Origin: Bacillota bacterium
GTDB lineage: Bacteria > Bacillota > Clostridia > Christensenellales > Aristaeellaceae
Length of the DNA: 12,893 nt
Assembly (NCBI GenBank): GCA_023416655.1
Contig: JAEZHK010000038.1
Location: forward strand, 1-12,893
Reading direction: 5' to 3'
Within the stretch, counting starts at the first letter, position 1. Each line of letters starts with the position of its first letter. Shown one piece after another: positions 1 to 6,185 of the stretch. Made by a program: the position numbers and the translations under genes. The notes under the pieces were generated by a model. The model worked only from the letters and a program-made list of their open reading frames with translations. It was not told where the DNA came from and did no database searches.

Positions 1-1097
1 CTTCGGAGACGCTGTTCTGCGCCATGTACTCTAAGTGGGTGCAGTCCTGGCGCGACCTGCCGATGAAATACAACCAGTGGTGCTCCGTGCTCCGTTGGGA
101 GAAGAGCACCCGCCCGTTCCTGCGCACAAGCGAGTTTTTGTGGCAGGAGGGCCATACCATCCACGAAACCGCGGAGGAGGCCCAGGCGGAAACCCTCCAG
201 ATGCTGGAAATCTACCGTGAGTGCGCGGAAAACGTGATGGCGCTGCCCACCTACGTGGGCCAGAAGTCCGACAAGGAGAAGTTCGCCGGCGCGCGTGCCA
301 CCTACTCCATGGAAGCCATGATGCAGGACGGCAAGGCGCTGCAGGCGGGCACCAGCCACAACTTCGGCACCAACTTCGCCGAACCCTTTGAAATCCAGTT
401 TTTGAGCCGCGAGGGCAAGCTGGAGTATGCGCATGAGACCAGCTGGGGCACATCCACCCGGCTCATCGGCGCCATCGTGATGACCCACGGCGACGAGCGC
501 GGCCTAAGGCTCCCGCCCAGGGTTGCGCCGATCCAGGTGGTCATCCTGCCCATCGCGCAGCACAAGGAAGGCGTGCTGGACAGGGCCAGGGCGCTGGCGG
601 ACGAACTGAAGAAGGCCGGCATCCGCGTCGAGCTGGACGACCGGGACACCTACTCCGCGGGCTGGAAGTTCAACGAGTGGGAGATGAAGGGCGTGCCGGT
701 GCGCCTGGAGCTCGGGCCTCGGGACATCGAAAACGGCGTGGCCAGCTACATGCGGCGCGACACGCTGGAGAAGGGCACGCTGGCGCTGGACGGCATCGCG
801 GACGCGCTGAAGGCGCTTCTCGATGACATCCACCTCACGCTCTACCGCCAGGCTGACGAGTTCCGCACGAGCCACACCTACACCGCGACCGACATGGACG
901 AACTGGCCCGCGGCGTGCAGGACGGCTTCGTCAAGGCCGCGTGGTGCGGCGAGCAGGCATGCGAGGACAAGATTAAAGAACTGACGGGCGCGTCCTCCCG
1001 CAACATGCCCTTCGACCAGAGCGGCATCCCGTCGGACACCTGCGTGTGCTGCGGCAAGCCCTCAAAGAAGCTGATGTACTTCGCAAAAGCGTACTAA
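1..1097 (+). CDS. proS: Prolyl-tRNA synthetase, zinc-type (archaeal/eukaryotic-like), C-terminal part
   Basis: Charges tRNA-Pro with proline in the cytoplasm. The frame is open from base 3 and continues left of the window, so about 364 C-terminal residues are present. The catalytic core is recognisable from SETLFCAMYSKWVQSWRDLP, from LRWEKSTRPFLRTSEFLWQEGHT, which contains class II motif 2 (the R-x-FLR-x-xEFLWQEGH pattern), and from GTSHNFG followed by STRLIGAIVMTHGDERGLRLPP (motif 3 region). An anticodon-binding domain follows (PIQVVILPI onward). The C-terminal module carries C-x4-C (WCGEQAC) and C-x2-C (CVCC), the spacing of the zinc site in Thermus-type ProRS, and the protein ends in Tyr, as is usual for this class. 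It therefore belongs to the shorter archaeal/eukaryotic-like form without an editing insertion. An intrinsic terminator follows 18 bp after the stop, so the gene appears to end its transcription unit. Identity is secure. Confidence 0.96.
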   Translation, partial: SETLFCAMYSKWVQSWRDLPMKYNQWCSVLRWEKSTRPFLRTSEFLWQEGHTIHETAEEAQAETLQMLEIYRECAENVMALPTYVGQKSDKEKFAGARATYSMEAMMQDGKALQAGTSHNFGTNFAEPFEIQFLSREGKLEYAHETSWGTSTRLIGAIVMTHGDERGLRLPPRVAPIQVVILPIAQHKEGVLDRARALADELKKAGIRVELDDRDTYSAGWKFNEWEMKGVPVRLELGPRDIENGVASYMRRDTLEKGTLALDGIADALKALLDDIHLTLYRQADEFRTSHTYTATDMDELARGVQDGFVKAAWCGEQACEDKIKELTGASSRNMPFDQSGIPSDTCVCCGKPSKKLMYFAKAY

Positions 1098-1115
1098 AAG
1101 GGACGAGTTGTTCAT

Positions 1116-1147
1116 AAACTCCCGTGCGCCTGCGCATGGGGGTTTTT
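1116..1147 (+). terminator. Intrinsic terminator of proS
   Basis: AAACTCCCGTGCG pairs with CGCATGGGGGTTT around a CCTG tetraloop. The core CCCGTGCG/CGCATGGG has one G-T wobble, and the flanking AAAC/GTTT extends the stem. A run of five T follows directly (1143-1147). It lies 18 bp after the proS stop and ends only 2 bp before the ATG of the next gene. Confidence 0.85.
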
Positions 1148-1149
1148 CT

Positions 1150-1512
1150 ATGAAGAAAGTTCCGTTTTTCCTGATCCTCGCGCTCCTCTTTTGCTGGCTG
1201 CCCCACCTTACGCTGTTCGAAGGGGAGGACAGGATGCTCCTGGCCCGCACAATCTCCGGCATGGCCGAAACCGAGCCGGAGGAGGTGGCCAGGATGATCG
1301 GCGAGGTCGCGCTCAACCGCGCGGCCGATTCCCGCTTTCCGCCGGACCTCCGCTCGGTGCTGGACGACTTCCGACAGTTTAAAAGGAGCCCCGTGGCCTC
1401 CCGGCGCTCCCTTCTGCTGGCCGACCGCCTGCTCAAGGGCGAGCGCCTGCTCGCGCCCGACATATTTTTCTTTGAGAAACGGACCGGCGGATATGCGTTT
1501 TCCGGCAGTTGA
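1150..1512 (+). CDS. Small membrane-anchored SleB/CwlJ-like (Hydrolase_2) protein, probably non-catalytic
   Basis: A 120-residue protein with an N-terminal hydrophobic segment (MKKVPFFLILALLFCWLPHL, residues 1-20) acting as signal peptide or anchor. The rest resembles the cell wall hydrolase domain of spore cortex enzymes. Residues 30-57, from LLARTISGM to GEVALNR, line up without gaps with the family pattern LLAR-x2-YAEARGEP...VALNR. SRFPPDLRSVL, a Q-F-x-x-SPVA-like stretch, ADRLLKG and DIFFFEK fit the remainder of the domain. The invariant Glu of the family's AEA/AES motif is replaced by Met38, so lytic transglycosylase activity is doubtful. The start at 1150 is chosen because it begins the signal segment. 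An upstream in-frame ATG at 1108 would run through the terminator hairpin. The only Shine-Dalgarno candidate is GGGGG at 1138-1142, inside that hairpin. The murJ promoter overlaps the stop codon. Family assignment is by pattern memory and is moderately sure. Confidence 0.6.
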   Translation: MKKVPFFLILALLFCWLPHLTLFEGEDRMLLARTISGMAETEPEEVARMIGEVALNRAADSRFPPDLRSVLDDFRQFKRSPVASRRSLLLADRLLKGERLLAPDIFFFEKRTGGYAFSGS

Positions 1513-1518
1513 CACGCG

Positions 1519-1527
1519 TGGTATAAT
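1519..1527 (+). promoter_or_regulatory. Extended -10 promoter element for murJ
   Basis: TGGTATAAT is a perfect extended -10 (TG at 1519-1520, TATAAT at 1522-1527). It lies 36 bp before the GTG start of murJ. No good -35 exists at 17 bp (TTTCCG at 1499-1504). A perfect TTGACA at 1509-1514 sits only 7 bp upstream, which is too close to be a normal -35. The element just follows the stop codon of the preceding small gene, so murJ probably has its own transcription start. Confidence 0.65.
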
Positions 1528-1562
1528 GGATCGGCATACAATCTATCGAAGAGGGTGTCGAA

Positions 1563-3098
1563 GTGCCCCCGAAACGCGACCGGACCTTGCAAACCACGCT
1601 CTGGGTGACGGGCATCATATTCCTCAGCAAAGCCGTGGGCTTCGCGCGCGACATGATCCGCGCGGCCTATTTTGGAACCGACGTGACCAACGACGCCTAT
1701 GTCGCGGCCAACGCGCTGTTTTACCTGCCAATCCTTTTATTGACCTCGATGATCACTTCCACGATGGTGCCGCTCTACATCGACGCCCGCACACACGGCG
1801 GGGCCAAGCGCGCCAACCGGTTCGCCTCGAACTCGCTGAACATGTTTTCGCTGTTCGCGGTGGCGCTGAGCCTGCTAATGATCGTGTTCGCGCGGCCGCT
1901 GATCCACCTGATTTATCCGGGCTACGACCAGCAGCGCCTCGACATGGCCGTGCACATGAACAACATCATGATGCCGTCGATGGTGTTCGTGGTCATGTCC
2001 ATCATGCTCTCGTCGGTTTTGAACGCCACAAAGCATTTCATCGCGGCGCAGCTCACCGGGTTCGCGCTGAGTTTGAGCATGATCGTCTCCACGGTCTGGC
2101 TCTCGCCCATCCTGGGCGTGGACGCGCTGGCCTGGGGCGTTGCCGGCGCGGGCATTTTACAGGTCCTGATCCTGATTCCCGCGCTGCTCAAGGACTTCCG
2201 GTACTCGTTCCGCTTCCAACCAAGCGACCCGCGCTTTCACAAACTGCTCAAGCTGGGCGTGCCCGCGCTCCTTTCGATGGCGGTCACCGAGATGAGCCAT
2301 ACGGTGGACCAGATGATCGGCTCCGGGCTGAACGCGGGCGACGTGTCCTCGATGGACTACGCGTTCCGGCTGATCACGTTCATCACCGGCGTGATCGGGG
2401 TCCCGATCACCACGGTCATGTTCTCCAAGATGAGCGAGAGGGCCACCAATCAGGACAAGAAGGGCATCATCGACATCGTGGTGCAGAGCGTCGAGGTGCT
2501 CCTCATGGTGCTGCTGCCGATCGTCGCGCTGGGGTGTCTTTTGTCCCGCGACATCATCCGCCTTGTGTACATGCGCGGCGCGTTTGGCGAGCAGTCGATG
2601 CTGGTGACCAGCGGCGTGTTCTTCACGTTCCTCCTGGGCGTGGTCAGCTTCTGCGTGGCGGACCTTTTGAACCGCGCGTTCCATTCCATGCAGAAGACGC
2701 GCATCACCATGTCGGTCTCGCTCTTCGTGATGACCGCCAACGCCGCCATGAGCTACCTGATCTCCCGCTTCATCGGCGTCAACGGCCTCGCGCTGGGCAC
2801 GGTGATCTCCAGTTTCATGGGCACGGCGATCCTGTTTACGCTCTTGCGAAAGCATCTCGGGCGGCTGGGGCTCTCTTCTGTCGCGGTGGAGCTTGGCAAG
2901 ATGCTGCTCTCCGTCTCAGCGGCGCTCGGGGCCGCGTGGCTATTGAGCCGCGCGATGGCCGGAAAGAATGACACGCTGCAGGTGCTTTTGCGGCTTGCCG
3001 CCTCCGGCTTCGGCGGGCTTCTCGTGTACCTTGGCTTATTGAAGCTGCTGGGCGCGCGGCAGCTGAGCTTTCTGAAACTGATGCTGAGGAGAAAATGA
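1563..3098 (+). CDS. murJ: Lipid II flippase MurJ (MviN family)
   Basis: A 511-residue polytopic membrane protein of the MOP exporter superfamily that moves lipid-linked peptidoglycan precursor across the cytoplasmic membrane. The N-terminus carries the family signature SKAVGFARDMIRAAYFGT followed by NDAYVAANALFYLP. Further support comes from the stretch around MPSMVFVVMSIMLSSVLNATKHF, VPALLSMAVTEMSHTVDQMI in the middle, and a C-terminal half with NRAFHSMQKTRI, a typical MurJ/MviN loop. Length and the alternation of about 14 hydrophobic segments fit the family. The start is GTG at 1563, with GAGGGTG (1551-1557) as ribosome binding site 5 bp upstream. The stop overlaps the next gene, suggesting translational coupling. 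Basic residues near positively charged loops are consistent with lipid II binding, but I did not map individual sites. Identity is secure. Confidence 0.93.
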   Translation: MPPKRDRTLQTTLWVTGIIFLSKAVGFARDMIRAAYFGTDVTNDAYVAANALFYLPILLLTSMITSTMVPLYIDARTHGGAKRANRFASNSLNMFSLFAVALSLLMIVFARPLIHLIYPGYDQQRLDMAVHMNNIMMPSMVFVVMSIMLSSVLNATKHFIAAQLTGFALSLSMIVSTVWLSPILGVDALAWGVAGAGILQVLILIPALLKDFRYSFRFQPSDPRFHKLLKLGVPALLSMAVTEMSHTVDQMIGSGLNAGDVSSMDYAFRLITFITGVIGVPITTVMFSKMSERATNQDKKGIIDIVVQSVEVLLMVLLPIVALGCLLSRDIIRLVYMRGAFGEQSMLVTSGVFFTFLLGVVSFCVADLLNRAFHSMQKTRITMSVSLFVMTANAAMSYLISRFIGVNGLALGTVISSFMGTAILFTLLRKHLGRLGLSSVAVELGKMLLSVSAALGAAWLLSRAMAGKNDTLQVLLRLAASGFGGLLVYLGLLKLLGARQLSFLKLMLRRK

Positions 3099-3775
3099 TG
3101 CGGTACAAAGGAATTTTCATCGACGCGGACGAGACGCTCTTCGACTTTCAGGCGGGCGAGCGCGTGGCCGCGGGGCGGGTGCTGGAGTTTCTGGGGATTA
3201 AAGAACCCGGCGCGCTCGAAGTCTACAGCGAGATCAACGCCGAGCTGTGGCGGGCGCTTGAAAAGGGTTTGACCACCCAGGCGCAGCTGAAGGTGAAGCG
3301 GTTTGAGATTCTGATGGAGCGCTACGGCGTGGCGGGCGACCCTGCCGCCGTGGCTGAATTCTACGTGGAGGCGCTGTCCGAGCAGTCCATGCTGCTGCCC
3401 GGCGCGCTGGAGGCGGTGGAGCGGATCGCGGAAAAGCTTCCGGTCTCCATTGTGACCAACGGCATCTCCATCGTGCAGCGGGGGCGCATCGGCCGGTCGC
3501 CGCTCAGGCACCTGATCAAGGATTTCGTGGTCTCGGAGGAGATCGGCTACGCCAAGCCCGACCCGCGGGTATTGGAGATCGCGCTATCAAACCTCGGCGT
3601 CGCGCCCCAGGACGCGCTGATGGCGGGGGACGGCCTCGCGGACATGCGCTGCGCCCGGAATGCCGGGGTGGACGGCTGCTGGTACAATCCGCACGGCAAG
3701 GCTCGACCGGAGGACCTGAGCCCCCAATACGAAATCGCGGATATTTCGCTGCTGCCAGAAATCGCGCTGCAATAG
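3098..3775 (+). CDS. HAD-superfamily phosphatase, YjjG-like (noncanonical pyrimidine nucleotidase type)
   Basis: A 225-residue cytoplasmic phosphohydrolase. Motif I is IFIDADETLFDF, with Asp9 as nucleophile and Asp11 as acid/base, closely matching the YjjG signature DADETLF. Motif II is IVTNG (Thr120), motif III is the Lys of YAKPDP (Lys153), and motif IV is GDGLAD (Asp178/Asp182). The cap domain lies at about residues 15-95. YjjG proteins dephosphorylate noncanonical pyrimidine nucleoside monophosphates and are thought to clean the nucleotide pool; that substrate is inferred here. Motif IV has spacing GDxxxD, one residue shorter than the GDxxxxD of E. coli YjjG, though both spacings are known in HAD enzymes. 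Two adjacent ATGs exist (3095 and 3098). AGGAG at 3087-3091 is better spaced for 3098, giving a 1-bp overlap with murJ; use of 3095 would give a 4-bp overlap. It is probably co-transcribed with murJ. Confidence 0.82.
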   Translation: MRYKGIFIDADETLFDFQAGERVAAGRVLEFLGIKEPGALEVYSEINAELWRALEKGLTTQAQLKVKRFEILMERYGVAGDPAAVAEFYVEALSEQSMLLPGALEAVERIAEKLPVSIVTNGISIVQRGRIGRSPLRHLIKDFVVSEEIGYAKPDPRVLEIALSNLGVAPQDALMAGDGLADMRCARNAGVDGCWYNPHGKARPEDLSPQYEIADISLLPEIALQ

Positions 3776-3806
3776 CGCGCCAATCACGGGATATTCAATA
3801 AATAAG

Positions 3807-3842
3807 TTCAGCGCAGGTTGTCATGCGACATCCTGCGCTGAA
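3807..3842 (+). repeat. Long imperfect hairpin, possible terminator of the murJ-yjjG unit
   Basis: TTCAGCGCAGG pairs with CCTGCGCTGAA, then after one T-T mismatch TGTC pairs with GACA around an ATGC loop. That gives 15 base pairs. It starts 31 bp after the stop codon of the YjjG-like gene. A T7 run begins 17 bp after the hairpin, too far for a textbook terminator, so termination is possible rather than shown. Confidence 0.6.
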
Positions 3843-3871
3843 ACATTCGTACCTCGTCGTTTTTTTATTCG

Positions 3872-3896
3872 TTCCCGGCGACCTGCGCGCCGGGAA
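3872..3896. repeat. Inverted repeat with TTCCCGGCG core (copy 1)
   Basis: TTCCCGGCG pairs perfectly with CGCCGGGAA around a 7-nt loop (3881-3887). The same arms, with the same A after the left arm, recur in the intergenic region upstream of sigK at 12327-12355. In both places a T6-T7 run lies 5 to 10 bp to the left. No T run follows on either strand, so it does not look like a terminator. Confidence 0.7.
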
Positions 3897-3899
3897 TCG

Positions 3900-3935
3900 G
3901 TTACCTCCACCAGTGCGCACACTGGTAGAGGTAAC
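3900..3935. repeat. Long hairpin in the 3' intergenic region
   Basis: GTTACCTC pairs with GAGGTAAC, and inside it ACCAGTG pairs with CACTGGT around a CGCA loop, with a single C-A mismatch between the two stems. That makes 15 base pairs in 36 nt. It begins 3 bp after the preceding hairpin. There is no T tract next to it, and its function is unknown. Confidence 0.7.
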
Positions 3936-3961
3936 AATTCCTTCAGTCAGCGCGCCGCCCG

Positions 3962-3979
3962 GAAATTCCAGAGAATTTC
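3962..3979. repeat. Short perfect hairpin
   Basis: GAAATTC pairs with GAATTTC around CAGA. The flanks (GCGCG to the left, CGCGC to the right) could extend the structure across an internal loop. It lies between the 3900-3935 hairpin and the GT28 terminator. Confidence 0.5.
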
Positions 3980-4004
3980 AAGCGCGCGCAGAACCTCTTC
4001 CTAC

Positions 4005-4035
4005 GCAATGAAAAACCCTCGGGGTTTTTCATTGC
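4005..4035 (-). terminator. Intrinsic terminator of the HAD-GT28 unit, possibly bidirectional
   Basis: GCAATGAAAAACCC and GGGTTTTTCATTGC form a perfect 14-bp stem with a 3-nt loop. Read on the minus strand it gives AAAAACCCCGAGGGTTTTT, a GC core followed by five T. The outer stem reaches the last base of the GT28 stop codon. The symmetric A and T tracts mean it could stop transcription arriving from either of the two convergent units. Confidence 0.8.
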
Positions 4036-5240
4036 TATGACTTCGCCCAGGTCTTGAACTTCTCCATGGCTTCCTGGATGGACGGCGGCGGCAAGCGGCG
4101 GGCGATGCGGGTGTAGTCCACTTTGCCCGGTTCCGCCATTTCGTAGAGCCGCTCCGCGATGCGCGCCGCGTTGTCGAGGTTGCGGTACTCCCGCTGGGAT
4201 CGCGCGATCTCCTTGAGCCGCTTGCCGGAGTCTGCGAGCAGCGCCTGGATGATCGCGGGCGCGGACGCCGGGTTTTCGCACAGCGCGGCCAGGTCGTGGT
4301 TGGTCATGACCGCGGGGTTGTCCGCCTCCTGCCCGGGCAGGCTGCCGGTGATGAGGATGGGCACGTTCAGCACCACAGCCTCCATGAGCGTGTTGGGGCT
4401 GCCTCGGGCGATCACGAGGTCGCTCTTTGCCATCAGGACCTGCATGGCGTCCACAAAGCCGTGGATGGTCACGCGGCCGTCGTACTTGGGCAGCAGGCAC
4501 TCCTCGAGCGATTTTTTCACCTTGGCGTTCCGCCCGGTGACGATGTCCAGCGTGCAGTCCACGTTTTGCAGAAGCTGCAGCGCGAAGCTCTTCAGGTTGC
4601 CGGTGCCCTCGCCGCCAGACATCAAAAGGCACTTCAGCGGCCTTCCCGGCTGGTATTCCGGGTGCTCGTGGACCCGGGCATAGTCGCAGAAGCGAGCGCG
4701 GGTCGGGAAGCCGATAATCTCCAGCTTCTCCGGCGGCATGCCGTGCAGCTTGACTGAGGTTTCAAACGCTTCCGGCGTGGGGCAGATGGTGAGCGTGGTC
4801 CTCGGATCGCACCAGGATTTATGGATGTTGATGATGTCCGCCTGCAGGCCCACGAAGGGCACGTCCAGCTTGTAACGGTTCAGTAGCGTCAGGATGCTGC
4901 CGTTGAAGAACGGGTGCACCGTCAGGATCAGGTCGGGCGTGAAGGAACGGAGCTTGCGCATGAAGCGCTGAAAGACCATCGCGGCCGTCAGTTCCTCCAT
5001 GGGGTTGTAGGTGGAGCGGTTGGACAGCTGGAAGAACCAGTCGTAGAGGGTCTTCGCGTTCTGGGTAATCGGGCCGTACATCTTGGACGCGCTGACGCCC
5101 GCTTTTCCGATCAGTTCAAATCCGTCGATCACCTGGTATTCCACGTCCGGGTGTTTGCTCAGCTGTTCACAGATGGCTTCACAGATGCTCTTGTGGCCGT
5201 GTCCGGTGTAGTTGGAGCTGAGGATCATGATCCTTTTCAT
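4035..5240 (-). CDS. GT28 glycosyltransferase, MGDG synthase/UgtP-like (diacylglycerol glycosyltransferase)
   Basis: A 401-residue GT-B glycosyltransferase of the type that adds hexose from a UDP-sugar to diacylglycerol at the inner face of the membrane, supplying glycolipids and lipoteichoic acid anchors. The N-terminal acceptor domain opens with MILSSNYTGHGHKS (Gly-His-Gly-His at 13-16), the signature of MGDG synthases and UgtP. PDLILTVHPFFNG and VPFVGLQADI, near residues 102-135, are also typical. The C-terminal donor domain has MSGGEGTGNL (207-216) and DLVIARGSPNTLMEA (274-288), where many homologues read KPGG-x-T-x-x-EA, then GSLPGQEADN (299-308). The ARGSPN variant and the sugar specificity are open. 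There is no membrane-spanning segment. ATG at 5240 is preceded by GGAGGTCGATCC, an excellent ribosome binding site. It lies 25 bp after the HAD gene, so the two are probably one operon. The function of processive versus single addition cannot be read from the sequence. Confidence 0.82.
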   Translation of the reverse strand: MKRIMILSSNYTGHGHKSICEAICEQLSKHPDVEYQVIDGFELIGKAGVSASKMYGPITQNAKTLYDWFFQLSNRSTYNPMEELTAAMVFQRFMRKLRSFTPDLILTVHPFFNGSILTLLNRYKLDVPFVGLQADIINIHKSWCDPRTTLTICPTPEAFETSVKLHGMPPEKLEIIGFPTRARFCDYARVHEHPEYQPGRPLKCLLMSGGEGTGNLKSFALQLLQNVDCTLDIVTGRNAKVKKSLEECLLPKYDGRVTIHGFVDAMQVLMAKSDLVIARGSPNTLMEAVVLNVPILITGSLPGQEADNPAVMTNHDLAALCENPASAPAIIQALLADSGKRLKEIARSQREYRNLDNAARIAERLYEMAEPGKVDYTRIARRLPPPSIQEAMEKFKTWAKS

Positions 5241-5265
5241 TGGATCGACCTCCGTTTTGCGTTCA

Positions 5266-6039
5266 TTATCCGGGGATGTCGCCCACGCCGTCCAGCACGA
5301 AGCTGGGGCGGTAGGGGTAGAGCGAGATCGTCTCGCGGGAGGTGACGCCGGAGAGCACCAGCACCGTCTCCATCTGGGCTTCGATGCCGGCGATGATGTC
5401 GGTGTCCATCCGGTCGCCGATGATGACGGTGTCCGCAGAGTGGATGCCCAGACGCTTCTGCGCCTTGCGCATCATCAGCGGGTTGGGCTTGCCGATGAAG
5501 TAGGCCTGCTTGCCGGTGGCCATCTCAATGGGGGCAACCAGCGCGCGCGTGGCCGGCGCGATGCCCGATTCCACCGGCCCGGTCACATCCGGGTTGGTGC
5601 CGATGAGCTTGGCGCCCTTGAGCACCAGTTGCACCGCCTTCAGGATCTTGTCGTAGTTGTAGTTGGACGTCTCGCCCACCACCACGTAGTCGGGGTTGAC
5701 GTCGTTCATGGTGAAGCCCGCGTCGTACAGTGCGGTGATCAGGCCGGGTTCTCCGATCACGTAGGCGCTTCCTTCCGGGCACTGGGAGGCAAGGAAACTG
5801 GCCGTCGCCAGCGCGCTGGTGTAGAAGTGGCTCACGTCCACATTCAGGCCCATGCGGTGAAGCTTCTGCTGCAGCTCGCGGGGCGAGCGCTCCGAGGAGT
5901 TGGTCAGAAAGAGGTAATTCTTCTGGTTCTCCTCCAGCCAGTCGATGAATTTCTTGACCCCCGGCAGCAGCATGTTGCCGTGGTAGATGACGCCGTCCAT
6001 GTCGCAGATGAAGCCCTGCTTTGCGCGGAGGCCTTCCAT
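5266..6039 (-). CDS. HAD-IIA (NagD-like) sugar/polyol phosphatase
   Basis: A 257-residue cytoplasmic HAD hydrolase with a C2-type cap. Motif I is ICDMDGVIYHG (Asp13 nucleophile, Asp15), motif II is YLFLTNSS (Thr46), the cap spans roughly residues 75-180, motif III is GKPNPLM (Lys184), and motif IV is IIGDRMDTDI (Asp209, Asp214). This is the NagD/AraL/p-nitrophenylphosphatase group, whose members act on sugar phosphates, glycerol phosphates or phosphoglycolate; the substrate here cannot be told. The start is placed at 6039, where GGAGAGT lies 7 bp upstream and motif I comes at the usual distance. An in-frame ATG at 6135 would lie upstream of the promoter -10. It is first in the unit with the glycolipid glycosyltransferase, which might suggest a role with a glycerol or sugar phosphate in lipid synthesis; that is inference only. 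Confidence 0.85.
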   Translation of the reverse strand: MEGLRAKQGFICDMDGVIYHGNMLLPGVKKFIDWLEENQKNYLFLTNSSERSPRELQQKLHRMGLNVDVSHFYTSALATASFLASQCPEGSAYVIGEPGLITALYDAGFTMNDVNPDYVVVGETSNYNYDKILKAVQLVLKGAKLIGTNPDVTGPVESGIAPATRALVAPIEMATGKQAYFIGKPNPLMMRKAQKRLGIHSADTVIIGDRMDTDIIAGIEAQMETVLVLSGVTSRETISLYPYRPSFVLDGVGDIPG

Positions 6040-6097
6040 GTATTTCACTCTCCGGTGTGCATATTCGCGCGTTCGCCCTGATTGAAACCCACATTGT

Positions 6098-6126
6098 ATT
6101 ATATCGTATTTTTCCGGGTTTGAAAA
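6098..6126 (-). promoter_or_regulatory. SigA-type promoter of the HAD-GT28 unit
   Basis: On the minus strand, TTTTCA (6121-6126) and a perfect TATAAT (6098-6103) are separated by exactly 17 bp. This lies 58 bp upstream of the chosen ATG at 6039, leaving a leader of about 50 nt with the GGAGAGT site. It is back to back with the plus-strand promoter at 6156-6164. Confidence 0.75.
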
Positions 6127-6155
6127 GAGAAACACGCCCGCCGCGATGTCAAATC

Positions 6156-6164
6156 TGGTATAAT
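6156..6164 (+). promoter_or_regulatory. Extended -10 promoter of the glycosylase-membrane protein unit
   Basis: TGGTATAAT, followed by G, is identical to the element upstream of murJ. No recognisable -35 lies 17 bp upstream. The leader to the TTG start would be only about 15 nt and contains GGAGGTG. As before murJ, a TGnCA motif (ATGTCA, 6146-6151) lies 7 bp before TATAAT. Confidence 0.65.
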
Positions 6165-6185
6165 GATCTGCGGAGGTGCTGAAAA

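Larger units (their letters stand above)
3776..4004. other. Gene-free region between convergent genes, rich in hairpins
   Basis: About 230 bp between the YjjG-like gene and the GT28 gene, whose 3' ends face each other. I see no credible coding sequence: the only ORF of note, 62 codons from 3823, reads through the hairpins and has no ribosome binding site. Four separate inverted repeats are listed individually below, and a fifth (4005-4035) is the GT28 terminator. A run of seven T lies at 3860-3866. Confidence 0.7.

Noticed and set aside
1509..1514. Perfect TTGACA as the -35 of the murJ promoter
   Set aside because: Only 7 bp separate it from TATAAT, so it cannot serve as -35 for that -10; it also overlaps the stop codon of the preceding gene.
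1472..2971. 499-codon open frame on the plus strand overlapping murJ
   Set aside because: Arg/His/Asp-rich composition typical of an out-of-frame reading of GC-rich coding DNA; murJ in the other frame has clear family motifs.
3900..3935. Possible T-box or riboswitch
   Set aside because: It lies downstream of both neighbouring genes, which converge, and I see no T-box antiterminator sequence (TGGnACCGCG).
3823..4011. 62-codon ORF in the intergenic region
   Set aside because: It starts inside a hairpin, has no ribosome binding site and encodes the hairpin arms; no family resemblance.
6040..6135. Longer N-terminus for the HAD-IIA protein from ATG at 6135
   Set aside because: That start would lie upstream of the promoter -10 at 6098-6103, and the extra residues have no family counterpart; 6039 has a good ribosome binding site.
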